Shown: positions 12,792 to 24,200 of the stretch, piece by piece | How positions within the stretch are numbered: the stretch's first letter is position 1 | How the letters are laid out: each line of letters opens with the position of its first letter | Source of the DNA: Agroathelia rolfsii | Taxonomy: Eukaryota; Basidiomycota; Agaricomycetes; Amylocorticiales; Amylocorticiaceae | Assembly: GCA_018343915.1 (NCBI GenBank) | Contig: JABRWF010000001.1 | Location: forward strand, 5,208,001 to 5,272,000 | Length of the DNA stretch: 64,000 nucleotides | Direction of reading: 5' to 3' | Program-made: the position numbers and the translations under genes | Notes under the pieces: generated by a model | What the model was told of the DNA's origin: nothing | The model's input: only the letters and a program-made list of their open reading frames with translations | Databases searched by the model: none

Positions 12792-13221
12792 TAAGGATTC
12801 CTGTTCAGCGCACTAGCGTATTCCAGGAGAGTTTACACGAGGTCTAGAGACAAAAAAGAAAATCTCAGGTTTGCGATACAACTATCCCAGTTCAAGTCGG
12901 AGTGCGGGTGGTTTACAGTTATGAGTGCATCGCTATAACAGAAATCTGCATTAATGGGTTTGGAAATACTTCCGGCGATTTGCTTCTGGGGCCAGCTCTG
13001 TTCCGGCCCGGGAGTCGCAGCCAGCCGACCGTGTAGAATGTTAACCAGTCGAAATGCTCGGAGATTATCCAGTCCTCCACAAGCATCAAGGACCAAATTT
13101 GATATGCATTCATTTTCTTTTTCACACTATATAATCTACACATGCTTAAGAGTGCTGATTGGGTTCAAGTTATACGATGTTCTGTCTGTTTGTCATCGAT
13201 TTCTTCTGGTATTTCCGACCT
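12792..13221. other. Short spacer between ROK1 and phosphatase 3' end
   Basis: About 430 bases containing the ROK1 upstream region. It is loosely alignable with 5208-6100 of the left unit once the 447-bp MITE there is discounted. No gene seen. Confidence 0.5.
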
Positions 13222-14986
13222 TCAAGACGAGGCTTGACACGCCTGATAAATGTCGTTTGGGACCTGAGACTCAAGCATCGATACGAACTCGTCAAATTCC
13301 ACCCATCCAAGAGGCTTCACGACCGTCCCATCGTGCAAAACACGGACATAATCTTTTCCATCAAGCTTCCATACCTTGTTAGAAAACGACCCTCAAAGGT
13401 GAGAACCAACGATTGAAAGAAGCAAATTTAGCAGGGACTCACCTCCATGATCACTTCCGATCCCAATCCAGGCCAGCGCAGTGGTGCAATGTTACCTAGC
13501 CCAATAAGAGCGTTTAGGCGAATCATAGACCCGTCGTGGCCGACGTGAAGGTGCAGCTTGTGTGAGTCATGTCCGGCTTCCCATTCCCGGAAACTACGAG
13601 CGATCTCGGAGATCATAACACCTGGATAAATCAGATTGAGTGCTGATTGGTGGACATGGTACAACGAACGACTTGCCGAATGTGAGCTGGTCATATTTCG
13701 TTGCGTTCTGGGCACCACCCATAGTCTGGTTTGTATTCCATATGTAGCTTGGAGGCTCATAAACATAGTGCTGGGGAATACAAGTGAAGAAAAAAAATGA
13801 ACTAACTTGTATTCGAAATCGCCGATGGCAAACACGCGAGATGCGTCCTCTTGAGAAACACAGGTCCCGGTCGAGTTACACGGTAGAGGATGGCCATTAC
13901 ATGTGCGCGAAGCAAAGGTATCGAAGTAGTGGTCATCTGCCAGAAATAATCATAAGACCGGATAATATTAATACTATATTGACATCGACTCACACCAGGA
14001 AGTCCAAGCTGTAAGTCCCGCTGTACCCAGGGTCTCGCCCAAGGATGTCGCCAGATCTTGGTTCTGCTCGATGTGATCAAGCCACGCTGGAACCGATTGG
14101 TACGCATCTCTGATGTCGTCTGCAGCAGGACAGGGATAGCTAGGTACGATGGAGTCGATCTATGAGCGATAATCTCAGTTTCATCTCTATGTGATGTAAC
14201 TACATTCAAAACCACTGTCAAGTCAGGACTTACATTGGCAGGCTGCGTATTGACTGTGAATTTCTTTTTAAGGTTTGGTTCCATGCCGCGCAGAACGCTT
14301 CCCGCTACCTGGTGCGTCAAGTCTTCATAAGATGTCCTGACAAAAATTTCGTCGGGATCAACGCTCTTCAGGAAACCTAGTGTGTCGTGGTATACGCTCC
14401 AGAAATCCTAGAGGCGGAAATTTAGGTACGAGCTTCTAATACGTGCAGGTAACATAGTGATGAGATCATGTACCTGGCCGTGATGAATAGCATCCTGCAC
14501 GCCTCCAGGGGTCAGTTGGCCTGAATCGCATGTGCCGTTCCAGATCTCGCTCAAGAATGCTTGTGAGCTTGGGATGTAAATGGCGTGGTGGATAGGTACG
14601 GTTCCGAAAACATAGTCCATCTGATCCATCCCTGAGCAGTCCCAGCCCTCAGGTGGGTTCAATTCATTCTCATTGGGATATAGGTTGTCTGGTGTTCGCT
14701 GCAAAAGAGGTAAAGTTAGTGAGGGAATACGAAGATTGCTAAAGTAGCGCACTTTATGATGACGCATAAACATCTGGAGGAATACAAGCGTTGCATTATT
14801 AGGTGGGAGTTCGTAATGCTCAGCGTTGACATGAGGAGCGTTGCAATAATTGTAAGTGTTCCATGGCAAGCTTGATGGAGTTGTAGAGGAATTGTACACG
14901 CCCGCAGAGCTGGATGTTTGCGCTCCTGCCTCGACAAGGTAGCTCGAAGCAAGCAGTAGTCCAACTTGAGCTTTCGGTTTGAACAT
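13222..14986 (-). CDS. Secreted histidine acid phosphatase (phytase-like)
   Basis: The start at 14986 gives a hydrophobic N-terminus (MFKPKAQVGLLLASSYL, then a small-residue region) resembling a signal peptide; an ATG 48 bases upstream is also in frame. Exon ends read by hand: 14986-14753, 14698-14474, 14407-14234, 14159-13994, 13936-13807, then from 13747. The active-site motif RHHKRTP (RHxxRxP) is formed across intron 1. The C-terminal catalytic motif is GHDGSM. The tail (KVWKLDGKDYVRVLHDG ... FVSMLESQVP) matches the end of fungal enzymes of this superfamily. Histidine phosphatases use a phospho-His intermediate on phosphomonoesters or phytate. Between about 13,650 and 13,700 the frame changes without a convincing intron (only a candidate of about 34 nt), so either a tiny intron or a frameshift is present. 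Stop TGA at 13222-13224. Confidence 0.82.
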
Positions 14987-15799
14987 TGAAAGTTTGAATC
15001 CCAGAGTACAACAGCAACAGTGAACGAGAATCACAAAACTAGAACAGGCCAGAATCGAGATAAGCTGGGGTGCCCCTGGTATTTATGCGCTTTCAGAAGC
15101 AAAGCCATGCACGTTCGAGGACACATCTAGCCAGAAGAATATGATCTTTGTGGTGATCATCTCAGGTTCCATGTTGTTGTGGTTTGAACAGTGCACGTGC
15201 ATCAATGATCCGCGTCTCCGAGTCATCAACGAAGCGCCTCATCTTGTCTTTTCAACAATCGAACCTTGCATCGACTTCGAATTGACTGTTGAGTCTGACA
15301 ACTTTCGTTCAAGTTTCGATATACTATTATATTCAACTCAAACTAAAACACCTAGGCTTAAATAGCTTCAAGCCCCTTATACGCACTTTCCGGACAATTA
15401 CAACCGCAGCTGACGTGGTTGAGAGAGGTCTGAGTAGCCCTGTTCAATCCCTCTGTTCAAGCTCAGGTACACTCAGGCTGCTGCGCTCTCGAATACTAAA
15501 ACATCCGGCGACCCCTCGCGGAACATAAAAACTCGGGAGATGGCTTGAACAGCTTGAACGTTGTTGCTTTCATAGCCTCGTTCCCAGGGCTCGGGAGATG
15601 TAGTAGTCGCTCGCTGCGTCGACGCTCCTCTTGATTCAAGGGTACTATCGCTGCTCATTTCCTTTCCCCTCGCCTAACCGCGATTGGAAAGCGCAAAATG
15701 CTTCCGCCCAATACTTACACATGACCACATAGCGTGCTCTAAAGATATATGCCGTACTTACAAGGTCTTCGTGAGATCATATAACCATTGAAGTGACTG
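14987..15799. other. Intergenic, phosphatase upstream region
   Basis: About 810 bases. A minus-strand open frame at 15473-15658 (61 codons, beginning MSSDSTLESRGAS) could be a first exon, but no continuation or domain is recognisable. The rest is probably the phosphatase promoter and the decayed 5' part of the M3 pseudogene. Confidence 0.4.
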
Positions 15800-18465
15800 T
15801 CATTTGAATTTGAGCTTCTTGTTGAATCATGGTATATCGCTTCTTTCAATGCAGGTGCCTTTGGCGATTGCGGAAACGTGTCTATATAACGGGATAGAGC
15901 CCCTCAAGTTCCATCAGAATGTTTCTCCCTTGGAAAAACTGCGCGGTGTTTCTAGTCAGGTCGAGTCTGGCATGCGTCTGGATGTTTTCAAGGCTAAGAC
16001 AGCTGCGAAGAGGAATATTAAGACCTTAGGACGATAGGAAATGTTGTCTGTAGAAGGCCAACGACCTGTAGAGAAGATGCCAGTCAATGGAAAGCGTGCT
16101 GGACTTGCGCTTCCCGACCCGGAAAGAGAGGAGCTGGCAAGTTTTTCAGAAGGAGCTTGCGCCAAGTTTACTGTAACTTCCAACTGATTTAGCGATACTG
16201 ATTACTCTTTTCATTCAAAAAACACCAATGAGGAGAAAGTAGGCTTTGTCTTCTTTCCGTCGAACCATTCTGACGATAGCCGATACATATATTTCAGAGA
16301 TTCTTGACTTTCACCGAGGAGCAGCTCAAGCGTATTCCGAAAGATTCGACATCTGGTCCAGTCAGGATATACTAAGCATGGCGAGGGCACCGAGGCTACC
16401 TACGATGTCACCTTCAAGGTACGACCCCGCTTGGCATTGTGTTAGACACCGGCACCTTTATCTGATTCTCGCTTGGTTACCGGACAATTCCCCTGTTGTC
16501 GCACACGCCCAGGCAAGAGAGGGCTCGTTTTTGATGAGAACTTCCACGCTTGGCGCATATTTTAGGATCTATAAATGCGCCGTACGGCATATGAAGCGTA
16601 CGAAGGTCGTCTACAAGTTAATGTCCCGCTGTTGGAGAAGGTACTTGGTCTTCGTCGTAAGATTGCCAAGTTACTTGGATATTATTGGTAGGCAGGCACG
16701 TCAATTTCAGTTATTTACACTCTGGGTCGTCGACACTGACGCCGTTGGTAATATATCAACATCAGACTACGTCACTAAAGTGAAATTAGTCAAGGATGCC
16801 CAAGGCGTCGCAGACGTATGTCCACGGTTTTTTTTTTTTTTTTTTTTTCATATTATCGCACCTAGCTAATACTTCGTATCATGTGTTACTAGTTCCTGGG
16901 CTACCTCCAAACAAAACTTGCTCCTATTGGCCTGAAAGACATACCCGACCTCTTAGCACTCAAAAAAGAAGAATATGCCTCACTGAATTTCCCTTTCGAT
17001 GGCCAATTTTATAACTGGGACTATAACTACTACAACCGGCTATATACTGAGAAAGAGCATCAGCTCAGTAGCACACTCGTACAAAAGTACTTCCCCGTCT
17101 CCTTTGTCGTTCCCGCTGTTCTTGACATCTACCAGAACCTTCTCGGTGTGCGGTTTGAGGATGTCAAGCCTAGTCAGTCCGCTCTATGGCATTCCGAGGC
17201 ACAACAGTTTGTGGTATGGGACAAAGACGCTAAGGATAGCGAAGGGCTCCTTGGCTGGTGCTATCTACAGCATGCGGCGTTCAATGAGAGGTCGCCTAGA
17301 TTGAACGCATTAATGATGTGGTTTTGTACAGGAAATAAATATCCTGGTGTGGCTATGTGGCTCTTGATCTCAGAATATAACAAGTCGGATGGGACGAGGA
17401 GCTACCCTTTGGTAGCGAGGGTCGCCAACCTTACTAAGCCGAAACCTGACTGTCCGGCGCTCATGAGCCGTAGTACATCCCTCTTCTTCAGCCATCTTGG
17501 TCAAAGTTGTTTTGCTCTAAAACTTCTACCCATTCAAATAGCATCGTTTTTTTCTTCCAAGACATGTGATATGTTTTCCACGACCTCCTGAGCAAGACCA
17601 AGTACGGCCGATTCCACGGGGTGGATGTAACACGTGACTTAAGCGCCGTCGCAGATGCTCGAAAACTGGTGTTTTGAGCCCGAAGTGCTTAAGAAGATGT
17701 CGAGCCACTACAGGACACGGGAGCCATTGCCATCGCCACAATCATTGACTGGTGCGTCTATTACCGTATCCTCTCGGTGTGAAGTTGGCCACATGAACTA
17801 CCGAAGCAGTTGATGCGTTCATATGGGACTCTTTTATTATCTCCAATAGGTGTTCTATTCAAAATTCGACCTCAAAATCCGCACGGATCAGGGTGAGTTG
17901 TGCCCATGTCATTGAAATAATCATCTTATTTATTGTGATTAGAGCCGGAGAATTTTATTAAGCTATAGAACAATCTTCGCGAGGAGATATTCACGATCAA
18001 GAATAGTAAGCATACGCCAGGCCAGGTCACCGGTAGAGTTTACATCACCTTTTCGGAGGAGGGTATGATGTTGAGTACGTAGGCACATTTTTTCATTGTT
18101 TTCCCTATCAGCTTCATAGTTGATCTCTTATACTGATTTTTTTTTTCTATTTGTTTAGTTTATACGGATATATATACTCGTGTTTGCTATGAACAGGTAT
18201 ACCACTGTATTAAAAAGAAACTCCCTGGACCTGGCGCGTGGAAAAAGATGTCGTGATAGTATCCTAGGTGTCGGTGGAAATAGGGACGACATGGATTCGC
18301 TGAAGATATGATATATTTGCCTGTATCTTTCTACACCTATTTTCAACCACTCATGCAATTATTTCCATTTTCATTTTACTTAGGAATTCCTGGGCCGTCC
18401 TCCTAATTCAAAGGCGTTCTTGGAGCAGCTATTCGTTTCACAGTTTCTTGATACCGAATAAGACC
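15800..18465 (+). pseudogene. M3 metallopeptidase (thimet oligopeptidase-like) pseudogene 1
   Basis: Nearly full-length but broken copy of a Zn oligopeptidase of the saccharolysin/thimet family. Recognisable in order: FHQNVSPLEKLR; VESGMRLDVFKAKTAAK; SGYTKHGEGTEATYDVTFK (about 16357-16413); GLKDIPDLLALKKEEYASL; WDYNYYNRLYTEKEHQLSS; VLDIYQNLLGVRFEDVKPS; YPLVARVANLTKP; and downstream ENWC-like, LREEI and FLGRPPNSKAFLEQLF blocks. Frames change repeatedly and stops intervene. The Zn site expected as HExGH reads SHLGQ near 17490, so the encoded enzyme would lack its metal ligands. A poly-T tract at 16829-16848 lies in one intron. A second, shorter copy is at 32060-33230. Confidence 0.85.
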
Positions 18466-19604
18466 TAAGTGCGTTCGTTTTGATCGCAATCGAAGCGCGG
18501 CGTCAACATCAGGTCGATGTAAATAGAATGATGATGCGTAGAGTCGGAAGTCGTACCAAATCAATCATTTCTGTCTATAGCTGTTTATTAATTACCATTC
18601 CGCCGCATAATGCACCTTATCAAGAAATGAAAGCCCATAACACAGCTTTGATGGCCGTTTAATGGGGACCACTGGCTACTTGTGTCCATACAACGTTTAT
18701 CGTTCGAATTTTACCTTATACCTACCTCGCAACAGTGGAAATACTAGCGCTCGGACTAATGATGAAATCAAGAGATTTAGAATATACACAAGATCATCAT
18801 GATCATCATTGAGGGCGACAAACATTCGCTAGTGAGCAAAACATCACGAGGTCATCCTCTGATCCAAACGCGTGATTGGTACGAATCTTCCATGCATGCT
18901 AGTATGGGAGGTCAGGCCGGCGCTGCAACGGCAAGGGAGACAGTGTGAAGACAGAGGTTGGGGGTGGAGAGGTGCTGCTGGTGTAGCCGGCAGGCACCGC
19001 TCGAGGTGCAGGCGAGAAAGTATCTCAACACACCCCCTAACCAACTGCCTGCGCTAGTGTACTTACTAGGGGAGGCAGGTGGGTCGAGCACAACTCAACG
19101 CTGACTGTATGCGCTATGCCCTTAGCTGTCAGAGAACAAGCCGCAAACTGTGCAGCACGGGCATACTCCGTGGGGCGGAGCTCAAGCCTGATGCTTCCGA
19201 CATGTCCTCCCAAATGCAATGCCGAATCCGATTCCGAGCTTGCGAGGTTAAGGATTCGGCGACACAGGCAGGCGATAGCGCTCGAGTCAAAAAGATTCTT
19301 ACTGTCATCGGAAATTCATTGATTACTCGTGCGCTGCAGCAACTTATCACCATAGTCGCATTTGTTAGACTGTAATTATTAAGACAACCACTGTGCAATC
19401 CATCGGCTGAATTCATAGCAAAGCGGGAGTTATTCCTTTTCCTATTTTATTTTTCGAACAATCAGTGGCACTAATATTACATAATCCAGAGAATGGCTCG
19501 TGGACTCGTGGCTGTGGCTGATTGCGCATAAGTAACAAAAAAGGAGAAATAACGGTTGGTTTCAACAAATATAGTTTTATGCTTGTGGTGAAAGCGACAA
19601 CATA
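18466..19604. other. Intergenic, nothing recognised
   Basis: About 1.1 kb between the M3 pseudogene and the ROK1 scrap. Short open frames on both strands overlap one another and show no domain. No RNA gene recognised. Confidence 0.45.
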
Positions 19605-20160
19605 TTTCCATCAAGATTGTAGTACCACATGACTAGATACCGGCGAGTCCTCGTATCTGTACGCCTCTAGGTTTTTCCATGATGTGTAGTGAGTTATTGC
19701 ATCTCCTCTTGAGCTCTACGAATGGGTCGGCGTGCTGTGATGGACGTTCGAGCCCTTGGTCATTTACTTGGGGTCGTGGTATGAAAGGGCCAGAATCTGC
19801 ATTACTATCGCCGTCATTATGAGGTATATCTTCACTGATATCATCATCTTTCTCATCCTCGTTGCTTCCCATTTTACTCAAGCTGCCGTCTTCATTCATA
19901 TCCGCCGCTTTGTACTTTCTAGAGTTGGCCCTGCCACCTTGGGTATATTTGAAGAAGTTGAGCTTCGAGGAATGTTCTCCCAAATTTGATGAGAATTTTG
20001 TTTTGCAGTCTACCCTTCGGCTACGGAGTATAAGAGAACTGTATTCAGACATCCTAGCATAGCCTATCAGAAAAGCCGCACGAAGAGTGGGATACCTTTG
20101 TTGAACCCAAGAGTGTGTGTGGCGAAAACGTGCAGTGCTTTCCAAGCTCGGTCGGATAAA
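19605..20160 (-). pseudogene. ROK1 N-terminal fragment (copy C)
   Basis: Corresponds to about 12210-12760 of the intact ROK1 gene: the tail of exon 1, intron 1 and all of exon 2 (blocks KLNFFKYTQGG, SEDIPHNDGDSNADSGPFI, LKRRCNNSLHIMEK). Homology stops near the exon-2/intron-2 border. No helicase motifs follow, so this cannot encode an ATPase. It is the same exon missing from copy A, although it also includes flanking sequence. Confidence 0.8.
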
Positions 20161-21262
20161 GACACGCGAGGAAATCAAGATGAGCAGCGACGAATGGGTG
20201 GAATTGGCCTGACAGATCCATCTCCTGGGGTCGACTACCAGGCCGCCGCTACGCTAGGATAGATGGACAGTGTGTCAAGCTGTGTACTTGCGAGGGGCAT
20301 GCTTGTTTCACAAGGTCGTGTCGCTTCTATAGTTTGTACAGCCTTAATCTGCTGTGTGGATAAGAGGGTTGCACAGAGAAGTATTCAATACAGGGATCAA
20401 GGTACTACATGCAGAAATGGTATTCAATTAGATAGAGGGTGGAATCAAAGACGGGCAGGAAAGACGTCAAAGGAGGGTACGGGGTTGGAATTGGAGGTTA
20501 ACGCCTAGGAGTGTAAGATGAGGTCCAGAAGCTGTGGAAGGCGAGAACGCGACGATCGGTGCGGCGGGTCAAGAACACCGCTTATGCTGGCGTTGGCCCG
20601 GGTCGAGTAGAGTACCCATGAACGAAGCATCGGAAGCAGCCGTCTTGTCAACAGTGAAACCTTGCAGTACTGCGCCCACCGCGCCGAGTCAGAGTTCGAG
20701 TTGAACTTGAACTTGACTTTTACTAAAATTTATCTTAGTTTCCAAGTGTTCTCTGCACCAACAACTCATGATACATAAGCTCTGTGAAATATGAACCCAA
20801 GGTCAAAATACTGTGATATTCTGAGTCTAACTGAAGTTCACTCGGTCCCCGCTGGCACTAACCGTATCCAGCCTGAGTGTATTGGCGACTTGTCGGGGTT
20901 GAGCTCACTGTCCAGACGATAGCCAAATAACGGTTTTCGAATAGCGAATAGCAAAGATGTCTCTGCTAAGTATATCATAACGACTTTATCGACTGCGGGA
21001 GGCCAATCATCAATGCACAAAGGTCATTTTCGGAGCTTTGTATCGACAACCGTACTGTTCAAGACCCAGATAGTGTGCGGAACCTACTAGATTAGCATTA
21101 AAGATACAGACATTCGGTTCAAGCTAGGTGATACCAAGGGCGCCTATCAGCTTCTATACATCAAACTCTTCTGCCACGCCGGCTCCGCATGTCCGACCAA
21201 GCCCCATAAAATACTGTTCCTCATCGTAGTAGGAGCTCGTCGCCTCTAGCTTCTCCACCATT
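20161..21262. other. Upstream region of NLR-A
   Basis: No gene. From about 20,310 onward the sequence aligns with 37,030-37,852 upstream of NLR-B, so it probably contains the conserved promoter and 5' leader. The aligned part includes a stretch just before the ATG (about 21,120-21,262) that is well conserved between the copies. Confidence 0.5.
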
Positions 21263-24200
21263 ATGCAGTCAACCTCAAACGTTCAGAAGTACGGTTTGCG
21301 CATCTCAGGTACGGCTGGGCCTTTCAGGCATGTCATATCAAACTACAATTACTGACACGTCGCGCAAACTTACAGATATATCTTGCAATGGCCTTCCTCA
21401 CGTGGGAAGGGTACGATTTTTACAGCACTCGGGATCCTTCTATATCGCGGCCACCATTGCAGGAGTTACCCGACGTACACACTTGGCTCAGCCGTCAGAC
21501 AATCCTTCATGGGACCAGCCTCTGAACTTGTCAGTTCATAATTTATTATATCTAATTCTACAGAACTCATGTTTCGACAGCGATCTTGAAGGAGAGGGGA
21601 AACTCTCGATCCAGGTCGTCGATCAACACCGGCCTGGTAAACCAAAGGTAGTCGGTGAGCTAATGTCGCCGATTGAGATCGCCGGAGACTTTCAAGATAC
21701 AAAAAGTGGGACCTGTCTATTCCTATCGATTTTCGAACTGCTTATTGATGATGTTCTCGCATAGGTTTCAAGGAGCAGCCTCTTGTTCAGAAAGCAAAGA
21801 AAAAGTCAAAGGCTGGCACCGTTAGCTTCACGGTTACACGATTGAATTACCCCGATGGATCGGAATCGGTGCGCACACAAATGCAACTGGCGGGCGCTAG
21901 TGCCAGCAAAGTGGAGAAAGTGGCCAAGACGGCGGGCGCCCTGGGATATCTGGCTGAAGCGGACGAAACGATCGAGGATGCCGCGAAAATGGCTGAGCCC
22001 TGGAAGCCATTGATGAAGAGGGTGGGGATACTGGTCAAGATTGGAAACGAGATAGCCGGGGTGAGTTTTGACTCAACCACATTTTAATTCAGTTCTAATC
22101 GCTCTTGTTTTTTTTTTCAGATTCATCCGTACCTTCAGATGGTTTGGTCGGTCTTGTCGCCCGCTCTCAAAGTACGCATTTGAATATCGAATGTCACATC
22201 GTCTAATAATAGACTATGTATAGGCTATCGAAGAGCAAGTGAAGAGAGACGAGGAAATTATCGAGCTGCTCGATGCTATGAACGCCGCATATGATTTCGT
22301 GGATCTCATCAATCAACTACGGACCGAGGATCTCGGAAAGAATCGTAAGGAAATCATCAAGAAGATGCTGCAGCAGACCTACGACTGCGCATGGTTCATT
22401 CGTAACTACACTTCCCACGGATTTCGTGAGCTGTTTTTTTTTTCCCCTCGGAATTTCAGCTGATTAGCTGATAATCTCCCAGTCGGGCGCGGTCGAATTG
22501 GGATAATGAGCGATCATGATTCTATTGTGCAAAAATACATCGCCAAGTTCAAAGAACTCAAGATATGCTTTCAAGACAATAGCTCGGTCCAGGTTGAGAT
22601 TGTTGTTCATCGAACATTAGCCGTAGCGGAGGAAATACGTAAGAAGTCTTCTCATCTACTGCCTCCGTATACTTATACAGCTTAGGTGAGGAACAAATAC
22701 TCGATGATATGGCTTTTGCGTTGGAGAATCGTCTTGCTAAGCAATGCCTGCTTGGAACCCGTGAGAAGATTATAGCAGACATCGTCGAATGGATCAATCG
22801 TTCATCTACATCCCCCGATGAGCCAGAGCCATGCGTATATTGGCTCCACGGCGTCGCTGGGTGCGGAAAGTCAGCGATTGCTTCGACGATCGCTCAACGG
22901 TTCCAGGATGTACGGCGCTGCGTTTGGTACTTCTTCGACGCATCGAAGCAGAGCAATTCAGGACCGGATCAGATGTTCAGCACTCTATCGCGCGAGCTAG
23001 CGGATATATATCCCGAGTGGAAAGAGTCTCTTGTGAAGGTCGCGAAAGGATCACGACGACTACGAAAGACGACTAATATCGGAGAACAATTTGATAACTT
23101 CGTATTAAAACCGGCAGCCGAGTTCGATCCTATGGGCCCCATCTTGGTCGTTATCGATGCTCTAGATGAAAGCGGCTCAAAAGAGGGTCGAGTCCAACTC
23201 CTGCAAACGCTTGGTCGGCTTGGCGAGCTGGATGGCCATGGACGCTTCCGATTTTTGATCACATCGCGTCCCGAAGAAGACATCGAAACAGCATTCGCGA
23301 ATAAGCCCTGGGTCGTTTCGAAGGACCTGAATAGAGTCGAATGGGCCTCAATCGATGACGATATTCGTCGCTACGTTGACGCGGAGTTGTCGCAAGAAGA
23401 TGCGTTAATGGAGAAGTTCCAAAAGGAGCCAGTCGATTTGGTCGTTGAACGCGCAGAGCATCTGTTCCAGTGGGCCTTTGTTGCGTGCAGCTTTATCCGT
23501 GGCACAATTGAATCCGGTGCTTATGCTGAAGAGCGCTATATTTATCTTCGCGATGATCGGACGGATGCTCGGTTGGATAAGCTTGACGAGCTGTACACCA
23601 AGGTGCTGAAAGGGCTGTACGGATCCGGCGAGAAGAACGACAAAATCGCACGATTCCGCAAAGTGCTTGGGAGGATCCTATCTGCAAAAGAGCCGTTGTC
23701 GCTGGATACTCTGACGGAACTACGTCCAATGGGCGAAGACATGAAAGAAATCGAGTTGATCGTATGCTCTCTAGGCTCTTTGCTCAAGGGCGTCGACCGT
23801 AGCAATCGTCAGGAGCCGATTCAGCCACTGCACGCGTCGTTTATTGACTTTCTCATTGACCCTGAACGAAGTGGAGATTTCCACGTCAAAACGAAATCGG
23901 AAGATGCGACACTGGCCCAATCGTCTTTGCGAGTTATGAATAATAGCTTGCGATTCAACATATGCGACCTAAAAACGTCGTACCTCCGCAATCAAGACGT
24001 TGAAAACCTATCAGAACAAATCCAAAAGAAGATCCCAAAGCATCTAGCATATGGGTGCCGATACTTCGCAGAGCATCTAAGCGAGTGCGAAAGCAACGAA
24101 GAAATATTCGCATCGATTCGTGAATTGTTGTGGGAAAAGCTTCTTTTCTGGTTCGAAACTCTGAGCTTACTAAAAAACATCTCGCGAGCATTGATGGAGC

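Larger units (their letters stand above)
7340..14010. repeat. Tandem duplication, right unit (B)
   Basis: Right copy of the duplication described at 1-6935. It contains BTB-B, intact ROK1 and most of the phosphatase gene, which continues past the duplicated segment to 14986. Because the complete phosphatase is here, the left copy must be the one truncated by the duplication breakpoint. Confidence 0.8.

Noticed and set aside
16246..16869. 207-codon plus-strand frame as a separate gene
   Set aside because: It overlaps pieces of the M3 peptidase relic that align in other frames and ends in a poly-T tract.
20838..21020. Short frame upstream of NLR-A with a counterpart near 37,412
   Set aside because: It lies in the shared upstream region, but the two copies do not keep the same frame or start, so it is better read as promoter/leader homology.
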